DNA from: Rhodoferax koreense
GTDB lineage: Bacteria > Pseudomonadota > Gammaproteobacteria > Burkholderiales > Burkholderiaceae_C
NCBI RefSeq assembly: GCF_001955695.1
Contig: NZ_CP019236.1
Span: 4,030,001 to 4,094,000 of the forward strand
Length of the DNA: 64,000 nt
Reading direction: 5' to 3'
Of this stretch, positions 1-6,808 are shown piece after piece. A model generated the notes under the pieces. It saw only the letters and a program-made list of their open reading frames with translations. It was not told the origin of the DNA and did no database searches. Positions within the stretch are counted from its first letter, which is position 1. The number at the start of each line of letters is the position of its first letter. A program made the translations under genes and the position numbers.

Positions 1-271
1 CCAGGTAGCGCGCGCCGCTCATGACACCCATGCTGATGGCGCTCACCACCTCCACGCTCCAGTCGAACGGCATCCCGATGATGTAACCGCCCTCGATCGC
101 ATAGAAGCAGTTGCGCTCGCCCTGCATGCCGGCGCGCACCATCGCATCGACATGCTTTCGGCCCCATTCCTCGCGGCGCTCGTTGATCCAAGCTGCCGTG
201 AGCGGCATTGCATCGCCCATTCGAGGCATGGGCTTGACGGGAAGGGAGGGACGGGCTGAAACGTCGGACAT
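1..271 (-). CDS. Phage hypothetical protein (C-terminus off the window)
   Basis: The reverse strand is open from an ATG at 271 to the window edge, giving at least 90 residues that begin MSDVSARPSLPVKPMPRMGD. An AGGAG ribosome-binding site sits about 9 bases upstream of the ATG. The visible part has no signal peptide. It contains a charged helix with WINERREEWGRKH and then a hydrophobic stretch around FYAIEGGYIIGMPFDW. It is the next leftward gene after the primase-helicase, across a 376-bp repeat-rich gap, so it probably belongs to the leftward early transcript of the phage. I recognise no domain, and the stop codon is not in view. The good start, RBS and natural composition make the reading frame credible. 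Confidence 0.7.
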   Translation of the reverse strand, partial: MSDVSARPSLPVKPMPRMGDAMPLTAAWINERREEWGRKHVDAMVRAGMQGERNCFYAIEGGYIIGMPFDWSVEVVSAISMGVMSGARYL

Positions 272-647
272 GGCGTACTCCTGGCGGGCCTGAAATCGAA
301 GGGGGTGGACGTGGGGTGGACGGCGCAAACCCGCGCCAATGCTCGATCTGTCCATCTGTCCATAGAACCATAGGTAGAGGCGTGGGTGATCCGCGCACGT
401 GCGCGCGCGCAGACACGCGCCCGCCTGTCTGCGCGCCTGCACACCTGTGATGGGAAACCGCCCGAAGGGGTGGACGGGTGGACGGATTGGGTACTTACCC
501 AACAAAATCAACAGCTTGCGCCGTCCACCCCGGGGTGGACGGAGGGTGGACGGGTGGACGGCGGTGGTGTCAGGGCCTGGGCGACGGGCGTCCAGGGGTC
601 GAGACCGATCCGCGTGGCATCCAGCCATCAGCAAACCATCGTGGTGA
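272..647. other. Gene-free repeat region, possible phage replication origin
   Basis: This 376-bp stretch has no convincing gene. It holds GTGGACGG copies at 470-477, 478-485, 535-542, 546-553 and 554-561, an inverted copy at 521-528, and looser GTGGAC copies at 305-310 and 316-321. Positions 521-542 form a perfect 22-bp palindrome. Two more inverted repeats lie at 405-415/426-436 and 487-493/496-502. Iteron-like direct repeats next to a phage primase-helicase gene suggest an origin or a replication-initiator binding region. The origin role is inference. The repeats could instead regulate the leftward gene. Confidence 0.5.
470..561. repeat. Iteron-like GTGGACGG repeat cluster
   Basis: Five forward copies of GTGGACGG and one inverted copy lie within 92 bp. 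The copies at 470 and 478 abut directly, as do those at 546 and 554. The inverted copy at 521-528 and the forward copy at 535-542 form the arms of a perfect 22-bp palindrome. A smaller inverted repeat (TTGGGTA, two bases, TACCCAA) sits in the middle at 487-502. Mixed direct and inverted copies of one octamer are typical of a protein-binding array. Confidence 0.7.
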
Positions 648-3032
648 TCAAAACGGGAGGTCATCAGCCTCCCCAGCGGGGTCGATCCATCCATCCGCTG
701 GCGCGGGCGAGGATTCGACGGCAGTCGATTTCATGGACAGCCGGAGCCATCCGCGCAGGCGCTTGCCCGTCTTCTGGCGATGGCGCTCGAAGCCCAGCGT
801 CTTCATCGCATTGCCCAGGCGGGTGTCCATCTGCCCATTGCCATCGATGCGATCCGCCTTGACGCTCAAGGCCTTGTCGTACAGCTCTGTGGTCGCGAAA
901 AAGTCACGCGAGCTGCGCAATACATCGGTTGGGCCGATCTGCACGTCCGCGTTCACGTATTCATCAAGGTAGTACTCCCACGGGTCGCCCCGTCGGAACT
1001 GCTCATGCTCGGGGAAGACGAGATCCTTCTCCTCCTGGCGCGACGGGAAAGTTTGCTCACCCGCATTCAGCCGATGCAGCGCCTCAGCCAACAGCTGCGC
1101 GCGCATGGCCGTCAGCACATCGAGGTGCACCACATGCACCTCCAGCGGCCACATGCGTCGGTCGCCAGTAGCGTCTTTCAGAAAGGTCTCGGCGTTGGTC
1201 GTCCCTACGCTCACGGAATGGCGCGGTGCCTTCTTCATGGCCGACCCATAGGGCGGGCGATACCAGTCTTCCTGGGCCGACAAGTGCTGCTTCACCAGCG
1301 TGCTCTCGGACTTGTTCAGGGACTCCAGCTCGGCCGACTCGACGATCCAAGCCAGCTGCTGCGCCATCTGCGAATCCTTGTCGCCGATCCGGATCGCGTT
1401 GTCGGTGAAGTACGGATAGGCCAGCGCGCGGAAGGCGCCCGACTTCGACAGCCCCTGCGCTCCCTTCAAGATCAACATGTAGTCGAACTTGCAGCCTGGC
1501 TGGATGGCCCGCTGCACCAGGCCAAGCATGAAGCACTTGCCGATGAGCCGCGTGTAGGGCCGCTCCTCCACCTCGAATACATCGGTCAGCCAGTGCTCCA
1601 GCCGATCGACACCATCCCAGGTCTCAGCCTTGATCCAGTCCACCACCGGGTTGTAGCGAAACAAGCGCGCGGCCATCATCACGCCGTCGCGCAGGGTGCC
1701 CTTGGACTTGACGCCGAGGCGGTAGGTTCGCATCAGGTACTCACCCAGCATCAGGTCGTCTTCTTCGTCCCACTCGCCATCCTCGCGGCCCCAGGGCGTG
1801 GTGCGGCTACGCTCCAACAGCAGCGTAAAGTCATTGCGCCGCACCAGGCCGCGCAACTCGGGATCGTGGGTCATGCAATAGAGGACGTTCTCCCGGCAGT
1901 CCAACGGGTTGCCACGCGCCATGACCAACATATCGAGCACGTTGACCACCTCGCCTTCGCGCCATCGGCCATCGCCCTTGCCGTCGTCATCGCCGCCGCC
2001 GTCAGGCCCTGCCCCCTGATCTCCCCCAGCGGGAGCACCCTGGTCGCGATTTTTTTTCTTTGGCGTGCGGTCTGGCTTCGGCACATCGACGCCCACGCGC
2101 TGGGCAAGCCAGCGCATCGCATCGCCGCTCTTCGACGCGGGCAGCCATTTCATCACCAGATCTATCGGCGTGTAGCCTTGCTCCTCGCCCCAATCCTGGA
2201 TGCCATCGGCATGGATCGACAGGTCTTCCTGCAACTTGCGGTTGAGGTCTTTCGAAGTCACGCGGTAGCCACCGGGCGCCGTCGTCGCCTTCGGAAACAA
2301 CTCCGGCACCCACGAGGCCATGGCGCGTAACGCCTCACGGTTGACCTGGGCGAACAGCTCGGCACCGGATTCCGCCGCCGGCCTACTGGCTGGCGCGGGC
2401 GCGGCCTTCACCGGCTTTGCCGACTTCGCGGCCTTGCGTGCGGCTTTGGCCTCGTCCACCGTCTTGTGCAGGCGGCGCAAGGCCAATTCGTCCACCGGCG
2501 CCACCTCGGCCGGCGTGTCGGGCCAATGGTTCCCGGTGAATGTGAAGTACTGGCTGCCGCAGAAGATCTCGACGCCAATGTCGTCGGACTTATTGATGTT
2601 GGTCTGGCCTTCGACCAGGATGTGCACGCCCTTGCCGCTCGGCGAAAACTCCGTGTAGCTGGCGAACGCCTTGACGATGTTCTGGCACCGCTCCGAGATC
2701 TCGCCCGTGCCCGGGTCGATCTGGCCATCCAGGTCGATGCCGATGAGGCCATCGTCAGGCAGGAGCGCGAAACCCACACCGGCCCAGTTCGACCCAGGCC
2801 GCTCGAAGGCACGCCGGGCCACGGCCAATGTCGCCAGGCGCTGGCGGTCGCGATCATCGCCCTGCCCGCCCGTGCGCCGACCACCGCCAACGTAATACGG
2901 AATCTTCTGAGGCTTGTCTTTGCCTTCCTTCTGCTCGAAGCGCCACAGCAGCCACTGCTGCCGGGCAGCCAGGGATGCGGGAATACTGTCCCACAACGGC
3001 GCTGGCACCGCTGGAATCATCGGGTCTGTCAT
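648..3032 (-). CDS. Phage primase-polymerase/VapE-family helicase
   Basis: This 794-residue protein is probably the phage's DNA replication enzyme. Residues 1-190 resemble phage primase-polymerases, with the acidic metal motif GIDLDG at 98-103, SPSGKGVHI near 130 and EIFCGSQYFTFTGNHW near 155-170. A basic and glycine-rich linker spans about 195-360. The C-terminal half matches the VapE/P-loop ATPase family, with a Walker A (GAQGLSKS) at 524-531 and the acidic Walker B-like run WIVESAELESL about 40 residues later. Such proteins prime and unwind DNA at phage or satellite origins. The gene is last of a leftward group (cro, CII-like, small gene, this gene) and lies beside the repeat array at 470-561. 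The start at 3032 lacks a strong RBS, but the upstream gene ends only 8 bases away, so coupled translation is plausible. Confidence 0.85.
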   Translation of the reverse strand: MTDPMIPAVPAPLWDSIPASLAARQQWLLWRFEQKEGKDKPQKIPYYVGGGRRTGGQGDDRDRQRLATLAVARRAFERPGSNWAGVGFALLPDDGLIGIDLDGQIDPGTGEISERCQNIVKAFASYTEFSPSGKGVHILVEGQTNINKSDDIGVEIFCGSQYFTFTGNHWPDTPAEVAPVDELALRRLHKTVDEAKAARKAAKSAKPVKAAPAPASRPAAESGAELFAQVNREALRAMASWVPELFPKATTAPGGYRVTSKDLNRKLQEDLSIHADGIQDWGEEQGYTPIDLVMKWLPASKSGDAMRWLAQRVGVDVPKPDRTPKKKNRDQGAPAGGDQGAGPDGGGDDDGKGDGRWREGEVVNVLDMLVMARGNPLDCRENVLYCMTHDPELRGLVRRNDFTLLLERSRTTPWGREDGEWDEEDDLMLGEYLMRTYRLGVKSKGTLRDGVMMAARLFRYNPVVDWIKAETWDGVDRLEHWLTDVFEVEERPYTRLIGKCFMLGLVQRAIQPGCKFDYMLILKGAQGLSKSGAFRALAYPYFTDNAIRIGDKDSQMAQQLAWIVESAELESLNKSESTLVKQHLSAQEDWYRPPYGSAMKKAPRHSVSVGTTNAETFLKDATGDRRMWPLEVHVVHLDVLTAMRAQLLAEALHRLNAGEQTFPSRQEEKDLVFPEHEQFRRGDPWEYYLDEYVNADVQIGPTDVLRSSRDFFATTELYDKALSVKADRIDGNGQMDTRLGNAMKTLGFERHRQKTGKRLRGWLRLSMKSTAVESSPAPADGWIDPAGEADDLPF

Positions 3033-3040
3033 GGGCGGGT

Positions 3041-3343
3041 TCAGACGATCGGGGTCGCCCAGCTGGCGAAGGCATCACGCAGCGCGCAACGCTTCACCCC
3101 CAACACCTCCAGCCTGGCCGGCGTGCAGTATTCGGCCACGGGCCGATTGCGGTACGACACCACGCGGGTGCGCACTACCACCAGCACGCCAGCGCGGCGC
3201 ATGTTGTCCACCGTGACGCGCGCATCCTTGAAGCCCACCTTCGCGTCGTGCGCCAGCTCCAGCAGCGTGGGCGAGCTGGTCGGCGTGGTCAGGCGCAGCG
3301 CGGAATCGAACAAGGCCTGACGCACTTCACCCACCGGCCTCAA
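3041..3343 (-). CDS. Small phage protein, winged-helix-like
   Basis: The product is 100 residues, has no signal peptide or membrane segment, and is basic overall. The region from about residue 20 to 75 (LLELAHDAKVGFKDARVTVD, then a beta-like VLVVVRTRVVSYRNRPVAEY) resembles a helix-turn-helix followed by a wing. A DNA-binding role in replication control is therefore possible but unproven. Its ATG overlaps the stop of the upstream CII-like gene by 4 bases, and the primase-helicase gene starts 8 bases after it. It is part of the leftward early phage operon. I do not recognise a named family. Confidence 0.65.
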   Translation of the reverse strand: MRPVGEVRQALFDSALRLTTPTSSPTLLELAHDAKVGFKDARVTVDNMRRAGVLVVVRTRVVSYRNRPVAEYCTPARLEVLGVKRCALRDAFASWATPIV

Positions 3344-3831
3344 GATGCATCACCTGAACTGATCAAAGGATCGCTGCTGTCGGGGAAGTCCAGCAGATGC
3401 TTGGCGCGCATGGCCCGCAGCACCGCCCCTCCCTGGGCCGTCACGCGCTGCCAGTGCCGCTCAGCCGCCTTGATTTCATTCAGCGTGAAGCGGCCATCTT
3501 CTTCGGCCTCGACCACCTGCTCCGCGAACGCGCCGGCTTCCTTGAACATCAGGCGCAGGCCCTTGCCGGTGCAGCTGGCGGGGTCCAGGTCAGGCAAGCG
3601 GGGAATCACGTCGCAGCCTCGATGCTCGGCCATCGCCTCCAGGATGGCGTTGTTGTCCGCCATGTCCATGATCTTCACCGCATCCTCCAGGCCCAGCTTG
3701 GCCGAGCCCTGCTTCTTGATCTCGTGCGCCAGCGTCGAACCGCTTTTGCCGATGCGCGGGGCGAGCGATGCCGCACCGCCGGGGTAGTCATTCACCGTGT
3801 TGAAAGCGGCATCCAAAACGTTCATCGACAT
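3340..3831 (-). CDS. Phage regulatory protein, CII family
   Basis: This 163-residue protein looks like the phage CII-type regulators of proteobacterial prophages. The N-terminal 70 residues (VLDAAFNTVNDYPGGAASLA, then the SGSTLAHEIKKQ helix and LGLEDAVKIMDMA) fit the helix-turn-helix seen in that family. The C-terminal half is helical and acidic-basic. It is the second leftward gene after the Cro-like gene, the place CII takes in lambda-like phages, and is separated from it by 113 bp. GGAG lies about 9 bases upstream of the ATG at 3831, and a second ATG at 3825 is in frame. CII proteins activate lysogeny promoters. Whether this one does so is inferred from family and position. Confidence 0.75.
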   Translation of the reverse strand: MSMNVLDAAFNTVNDYPGGAASLAPRIGKSGSTLAHEIKKQGSAKLGLEDAVKIMDMADNNAILEAMAEHRGCDVIPRLPDLDPASCTGKGLRLMFKEAGAFAEQVVEAEEDGRFTLNEIKAAERHWQRVTAQGGAVLRAMRAKHLLDFPDSSDPLISSGDAS

Positions 3832-3944
3832 AGCAATTTTCTCCGTTTTTTGCTATAGAAATAAGAGCTAGAAACGCCCATGATTGGGGCATGAAGACGC
3901 AAAACCTCCACCTAAGAGATTCATTCGTCCGGTGCAATTTCTGG

Positions 3945-4229
3945 CTAACTCGAGGAAGTAGGACCTCCCTGTGGCTGCGCGGACGCGCACTCCGCGGGCC
4001 GGGCAAGTTCGGGCCAATAGAAGTCGTACTTCTTCGGCCAGCGCTCACGCCGGCTGAAACGTCCATTGCTGCGAAGCTCGACTTGCCCAGCCAGTGCGAT
4101 CAGGCGCTCCTCGGGGATGCCCTTCTTGAGCCATTTGTGGACGCTGGGAGGCTTGATCACCAACATACGCGCGACCGAAGTCACGCCGCCGAGCAGTTGG
4201 ATGATTTCGGGGTCGGTCATTGTTGCCAT
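3945..4229 (-). CDS. Cro-like repressor (HTH)
   Basis: The 94-residue product has an N-terminal Cro/YdaS-type helix-turn-helix: EIIQLLGGVTSVARMLVIK followed by the recognition-helix segment PPSVHKWLKKGIPEERL. It is the first leftward gene, divergent from the CI-like gene, which is the lambda Cro position. Its promoter (4238-4267) has an operator between the -35 and -10 boxes. The -10 box ends 9 bases before the ATG at 4229, so the transcript may be leaderless. An in-frame ATG at 4220 is an alternative start. The C-terminal 25 residues are low complexity. It should compete with the CI-like protein for the same operators. That is inferred from the layout. Confidence 0.8.
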   Translation of the reverse strand: MATMTDPEIIQLLGGVTSVARMLVIKPPSVHKWLKKGIPEERLIALAGQVELRSNGRFSRRERWPKKYDFYWPELARPAECASAQPQGGPTSSS

Positions 4230-4237
4230 AGGGCGCC

Positions 4238-4267
4238 ATTATTAGCTATCGCTAATCTCTTTGGCAA
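4238..4267 (-). promoter_or_regulatory. PR-like promoter of the Cro-like gene
   Basis: On the reverse strand TTGCCA (4267-4262) and AATAAT (4243-4238) are separated by 18 bases, or 17 if TAATAA is taken as the -10. Each differs from the sigma-70 consensus at one position. Operator O1 (4242-4255) fills the spacer and touches the -10 box, so a bound repressor would block RNA polymerase. The rightward promoter at 5310-5338 is built the same way. Confidence 0.75.
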
Positions 4268-4303
4268 GCTGCAGCTAACTTTAATTTTGTTAGGCTAGGC
4301 TAA
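4242..4303. promoter_or_regulatory. Three-site operator OR-like: O1, O2, O3
   Basis: Three 14-bp imperfect palindromes of the form TTAGC-N4-GCTAA lie in the cro/CI gap: TTAGCTATCGCTAA (4242-4255), CAAGCTGCAGCTAA (4265-4278) and TTAGGCTAGGCTAA (4290-4303). Their centres are 23 and 25 bp apart, close to the spacing in lambda OR. O1 covers the cro promoter. O3 overlaps the first base of the CI start codon and would allow the repressor to control itself. The same motif recurs at 5296-5334. Confidence 0.8.
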
Positions 4304-4728
4304 TGACTACGCTACAGGACCGCATCAACGAACGCATGGGAGTGATGAAACTCACCAATGCGCAGTTGGCGAAGGCTGCCGGAGTCAAACCGCCTACATC
4401 CTTCAACTGGGCGAATGGGCGCACAAAGAACATCAAGGGTGAACCGCTGCTGCGTGCCGCCAAAGCCCTTGGGGTTACCCCCGAATGGTTGGCCAGTGGC
4501 AAGGGGACCAAATTCCCCGCCAGCGAGGGCGCGAACAATTCAGTGCGCGAAGCCGAACGGGAATACCGCCCACAGCGCGAATTCGACGCGTGGACTCTAG
4601 AGGCAATAGGGATTTTTGAGCGTATGCGGGAGGCTGATCGACGAGGGGCACTCGCTGTGCTCAGGTCTTACGCTCAGAATCTCGGACCTCCCAGTGACGG
4701 CCAAGCTCTACAAATGGCCGTTAGATAA
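4303..4728 (+). CDS. CI-like phage repressor, short form
   Basis: The 141-residue protein has an XRE-type helix-turn-helix at about residues 8-60 (LTNAQLAKAAGVKPPTSFNW, then the second-helix region up to LGVTPEWLASGKG). This head is typical of lambda CI-type repressors. The S24 peptidase/dimerisation domain is absent. In its place is a helical tail of about 70 residues, so it probably cannot be inactivated by RecA-stimulated self-cleavage. The ATG at 4303 overlaps operator O3 and has no RBS, so a leaderless transcript is possible. It is divergent from the Cro-like gene and convergent with the secreted-protein gene at 4826-5266. Its role in holding lysogeny is inferred from position, domain and operators. 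Confidence 0.82.
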   Translation: MTTLQDRINERMGVMKLTNAQLAKAAGVKPPTSFNWANGRTKNIKGEPLLRAAKALGVTPEWLASGKGTKFPASEGANNSVREAEREYRPQREFDAWTLEAIGIFERMREADRRGALAVLRSYAQNLGPPSDGQALQMAVR

Positions 4729-4825
4729 ACGGAGCCCACGTGGCAGGGCGAAACCTGTCAATCCAGCGCAACAACATTTGAACTTCTCAGATCATGAGGG
4801 ACAGGAAGAAAAGGGAGCTTGCCGA

Positions 4826-5266
4826 TCACTTGAGTGAAGGCGGCTTGAATTCGATCTGATCAGTGGTGAAGTTGTAAGCGGCATCGCCCAGTTCCGCTGC
4901 CATCTTGCGCGTCTCACCTCGAACTTCTTCAACGCCGTGCGCGTGAATGAACTTCCAGTCTTCCGCAGGTTTGACGCCCTGCTTAACCAGGGCGGAAAGC
5001 GTGGCACGCACTAGCTTCTGCGTGTCGGCCCGTGCCTTGGCGACGCTCCCCTCTCCTTGCTTGTACCAAACGAAATAGGTGTATCGAGCATCTGTGGCGA
5101 CGGTCGCCTCCACTCTCGCCGCGCTTTTGATCGGTGTCGATCGGATCACCTCGGCGGCCAACTCAGGCGGCGTGAGGCTTGCGGCATACCCACCCGCCGA
5201 GGCAAGAGCGAAGGCGAGCCCACCAGCCAACCTGCGAAAAATCGTGTCCACCAGCAGCCCTCCCAA
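4826..5266 (-). CDS. Secreted hypothetical protein in the immunity region
   Basis: The product is 146 residues with a clear signal peptide: a basic start, a hydrophobic core LAGGLAFALASAGGYA, and likely cleavage near residue 29. The mature part is a mixed alpha/beta domain (EATVATDARYTYFVWYKQGE, later WKFIHAHGVEEVRGETRKMA). I know no family for it. It lies between the CI-like gene and the second operator cluster and starts 30 bp from operator site 5296-5309. It is therefore probably transcribed in the lysogen or controlled by the repressor. Its place matches that of the lambda rex genes, so exclusion of other phages or alteration of the cell envelope are reasonable ideas, but nothing in the sequence proves them. 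Confidence 0.7.
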   Translation of the reverse strand: MGGLLVDTIFRRLAGGLAFALASAGGYAASLTPPELAAEVIRSTPIKSAARVEATVATDARYTYFVWYKQGEGSVAKARADTQKLVRATLSALVKQGVKPAEDWKFIHAHGVEEVRGETRKMAAELGDAAYNFTTDQIEFKPPSLK

Positions 5267-5295
5267 AAGCTTTACAAATCATCACGCAAAAATAA

Positions 5296-5334
5296 TTAGC
5301 TACAGCTACTAGACAATCGATTAGCTACCGCTAA
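5296..5334. promoter_or_regulatory. Two-site operator OL-like
   Basis: TTAGCTACAGCTAC (5296-5309) and TTAGCTACCGCTAA (5321-5334) repeat the TTAGC-N4-GCTAA motif of the cro/CI gap, with centres 25 bp apart. They lie in the divergent gap between the secreted-protein gene and the long rightward operon. The second site fills the spacer of the rightward promoter. This is the same repressor motif at a second promoter about 1 kb away, as in lambda OL. Confidence 0.8.
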
Positions 5335-5338
5335 TAAT
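5310..5338 (+). promoter_or_regulatory. PL-like promoter of the rightward phage operon
   Basis: TAGACA (5310-5315) and AATAAT (5333-5338) are 17 bp apart, each one mismatch from the sigma-70 consensus. An operator copy (5321-5334) lies between them. The first gene starts at 5367 with GAGGG a few bases upstream. The promoter should be silent when the CI-like repressor is bound. Confidence 0.75.
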
Positions 5339-5366
5339 TCGCCCGAGTTCAACAAACGAGGGCGAA

Positions 5367-5831
5367 ATGCAAACCGCTACCCATCCCCCCAAGACAGCCC
5401 GCCGCCGAGCCTTAACGCAGCACGCGGCACTGCCCCCCATCGCATGGGCTGACGCAGCCGCCGTGGTGTTGGCACCCGTACCGCCGTTCATGGCGGATTT
5501 CCTGCATCACATGCAGGCCGAGCTGATCAAGGCGGCAGGCCATGCGCCAGAGCCGGGCAGCATCCTGCTGCCGCCGCACGCCCCCTTGTGTTGGACCCAC
5601 AGCGACATAACGTCTCGCGGGTATGACTCGGCTACCTACGCCACTGTGATCCGTTACCAGCGGAACTTCCAGACGCGCATGTGGCCGGCCTGGCAGATCG
5701 ACGAAGAGCGCATAGACGCCGAAGGCTGCATATGGCGCCGCGAACGGTATTGCACCGTTGACGACTTCGGCACCCTGGTGCCCGTGCTCCGTGGATTCGA
5801 CAATGACGCGATCTGGGGAGCTTACGCATGA
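5367..5831 (+). CDS. Phage hypothetical protein, first gene of the rightward operon
   Basis: The 154-residue protein has no recognised domain, signal peptide or membrane segment. The middle (PPHAPLCWTHSDITSRGYDS) and the C-terminal half are rich in aromatic residues and tryptophan (RNFQTRMWPAWQIDEERI, CIWRRERYCTVDD). It is the first gene behind the repressor-controlled promoter at 5310-5338. That position in lambda-like phages is often held by antiterminators or host-takeover proteins, but no arginine-rich N-type motif is evident beyond ARRRA near residue 11. Its stop overlaps the next ATG by 4 bases. Confidence 0.7.
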   Translation: MQTATHPPKTARRRALTQHAALPPIAWADAAAVVLAPVPPFMADFLHHMQAELIKAAGHAPEPGSILLPPHAPLCWTHSDITSRGYDSATYATVIRYQRNFQTRMWPAWQIDEERIDAEGCIWRRERYCTVDDFGTLVPVLRGFDNDAIWGAYA

Positions 5832-6229
5832 ACTGCCCCCACTGCAACGGCCGTGGCTGGGTGCCCGCCAGCCAGCCAGATCGCCTCGTCAACCTCTGCG
5901 CCTGCCGCATGCCCAAACGCGCGTGGCGCCCGCCTGGATGGGCCTGGGGCCTGGCGGCGTTCATCGGCCTGGTCATCGCGAACGCCATCGTGCCGACCGT
6001 ACACGCAGCCGTGTCGGCGACCGCGACGGAAAGCGACCCCGACTGGCTGGTATGGGTGTGCTGCGCCCTGGTGGCATTCGGCGCGGTCGTCGCGGCCATG
6101 ATGGCGGCAGCGTATTGCGCGCCGCTCGATCCGTTCGAGCCGACGCCACTCCAGCAGCGGCTTCTCGCCGACCTGGAGCATGGCAACTCGATCCCGCAGC
6201 CCGATCCTGATCGCCGGGACGGGAAGTAG
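5828..6229 (+). CDS. Small membrane protein with zinc-ribbon-like N-terminus
   Basis: The 133-residue protein starts with a cysteine motif (CPHC at residues 3-6, CAC near 24-26) resembling a DnaJ-like or rubredoxin-like zinc knuckle. Two hydrophobic segments follow, near 40-60 (LAAFIGLVIANAIVPTVHAA) and 73-96 (WLVWVCCALVAFGAVVAAMM). It probably sits in the inner membrane with both ends in the cytoplasm. The ATG overlaps the previous stop by 4 bases. The function is unknown. Phage early operons often carry such small membrane proteins for exclusion or host control. Confidence 0.7.
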   Translation: MNCPHCNGRGWVPASQPDRLVNLCACRMPKRAWRPPGWAWGLAAFIGLVIANAIVPTVHAAVSATATESDPDWLVWVCCALVAFGAVVAAMMAAAYCAPLDPFEPTPLQQRLLADLEHGNSIPQPDPDRRDGK

Positions 6230-6231
6230 CC

Positions 6232-6621
6232 ATGCACAGCGTCCACGCCGTGCAGACGTCTGCACACGTTCCCGAGGCCGACCTTTTCGGCGATCCGATC
6301 CGCCCGCCGGCCGTGCACATGGCGCTGCACGGCCGGTTGACGCAGGACGCCGTGGTGCGCGTGCAGGGCGCCGACCACGGGCATGCCCGTCCGGTGCTCT
6401 GCCTCGACCTCGACCACGTTGGCCCCGGGCTGCACCAGGTGCATGTCGAGCAGCCCTTCGAGGCCTCCCACCGCATCGTGGCCGATGCGGCCGCGCTCAA
6501 GCTCAAACGTGGCATGTGGGTCAGCGTGGAGGCCCCGCTGACGGGTGCCCGCTGGACCCTGCCCAACGCGGTTTCCATCGTCCCCGTTCCCTCTCCCCCG
6601 AAAGTGTCCGATGTTCATTGA
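6232..6621 (+). CDS. Phage hypothetical protein (parS-like site in its start)
   Basis: The 129-residue product is soluble and rich in histidine, valine and aspartate (HARPVLCLDLDHVGPGLHQV; KLKRGMWVSVEAPL). The pattern of beta strands suggests a small beta-barrel, perhaps OB-like, but I cannot assign a family. Codons 7-12 are formed by the perfect palindrome GTGCAGACGTCTGCAC at 6250-6265, which recurs inside parB. The gene ends 10 bases past the start of the next gene, so the two frames overlap slightly. Confidence 0.65.
   Translation: MHSVHAVQTSAHVPEADLFGDPIRPPAVHMALHGRLTQDAVVRVQGADHGHARPVLCLDLDHVGPGLHQVHVEQPFEASHRIVADAAALKLKRGMWVSVEAPLTGARWTLPNAVSIVPVPSPPKVSDVH
6250..6265. promoter_or_regulatory. 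16-bp palindrome, candidate ParB site 1
   Basis: GTGCAGACGTCTGCAC is a perfect palindrome. An exact second copy lies at 8432-8447 in parB, and a copy with one mismatch at 10672-10687. All are inside genes of the same operon, about 2.2 kb apart. A parS-like role is inference. Confidence 0.5.
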
Positions 6622-6808
6622 GGTACTCACGCCCGACGAAATCAAGCGGGAGGCGCAGACCGCCGTCGTTTCACACGACAACGTCAACGACGCCTGCCGC
6701 TTCCCATTCGATTCGGAAGCCGGCCGCATCTTCCGCGAGGAATTCCTGTGGATTCGCTCAGTGCTCAACGCCAAGGCGACCGCCGACGCTGAAAAGGCAC
6801 CACGATGA
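6611..6808 (+). CDS. Small phage hypothetical protein
   Basis: The product is 65 residues (MFIEVLTPDEIKREAQTAVV at the N-terminus), acidic and probably helical, with FPFDSEAGRIFREEFLWIRS in the middle. No domain is recognised. The start chosen is the ATG at 6611, inside the end of the previous gene. A frame open further upstream begins with a proline-rich stretch that is only the shadow of that gene. Its stop overlaps the next ATG by 4 bases, as in most junctions of this operon. Confidence 0.6.
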   Translation: MFIEVLTPDEIKREAQTAVVSHDNVNDACRFPFDSEAGRIFREEFLWIRSVLNAKATADAEKAPR

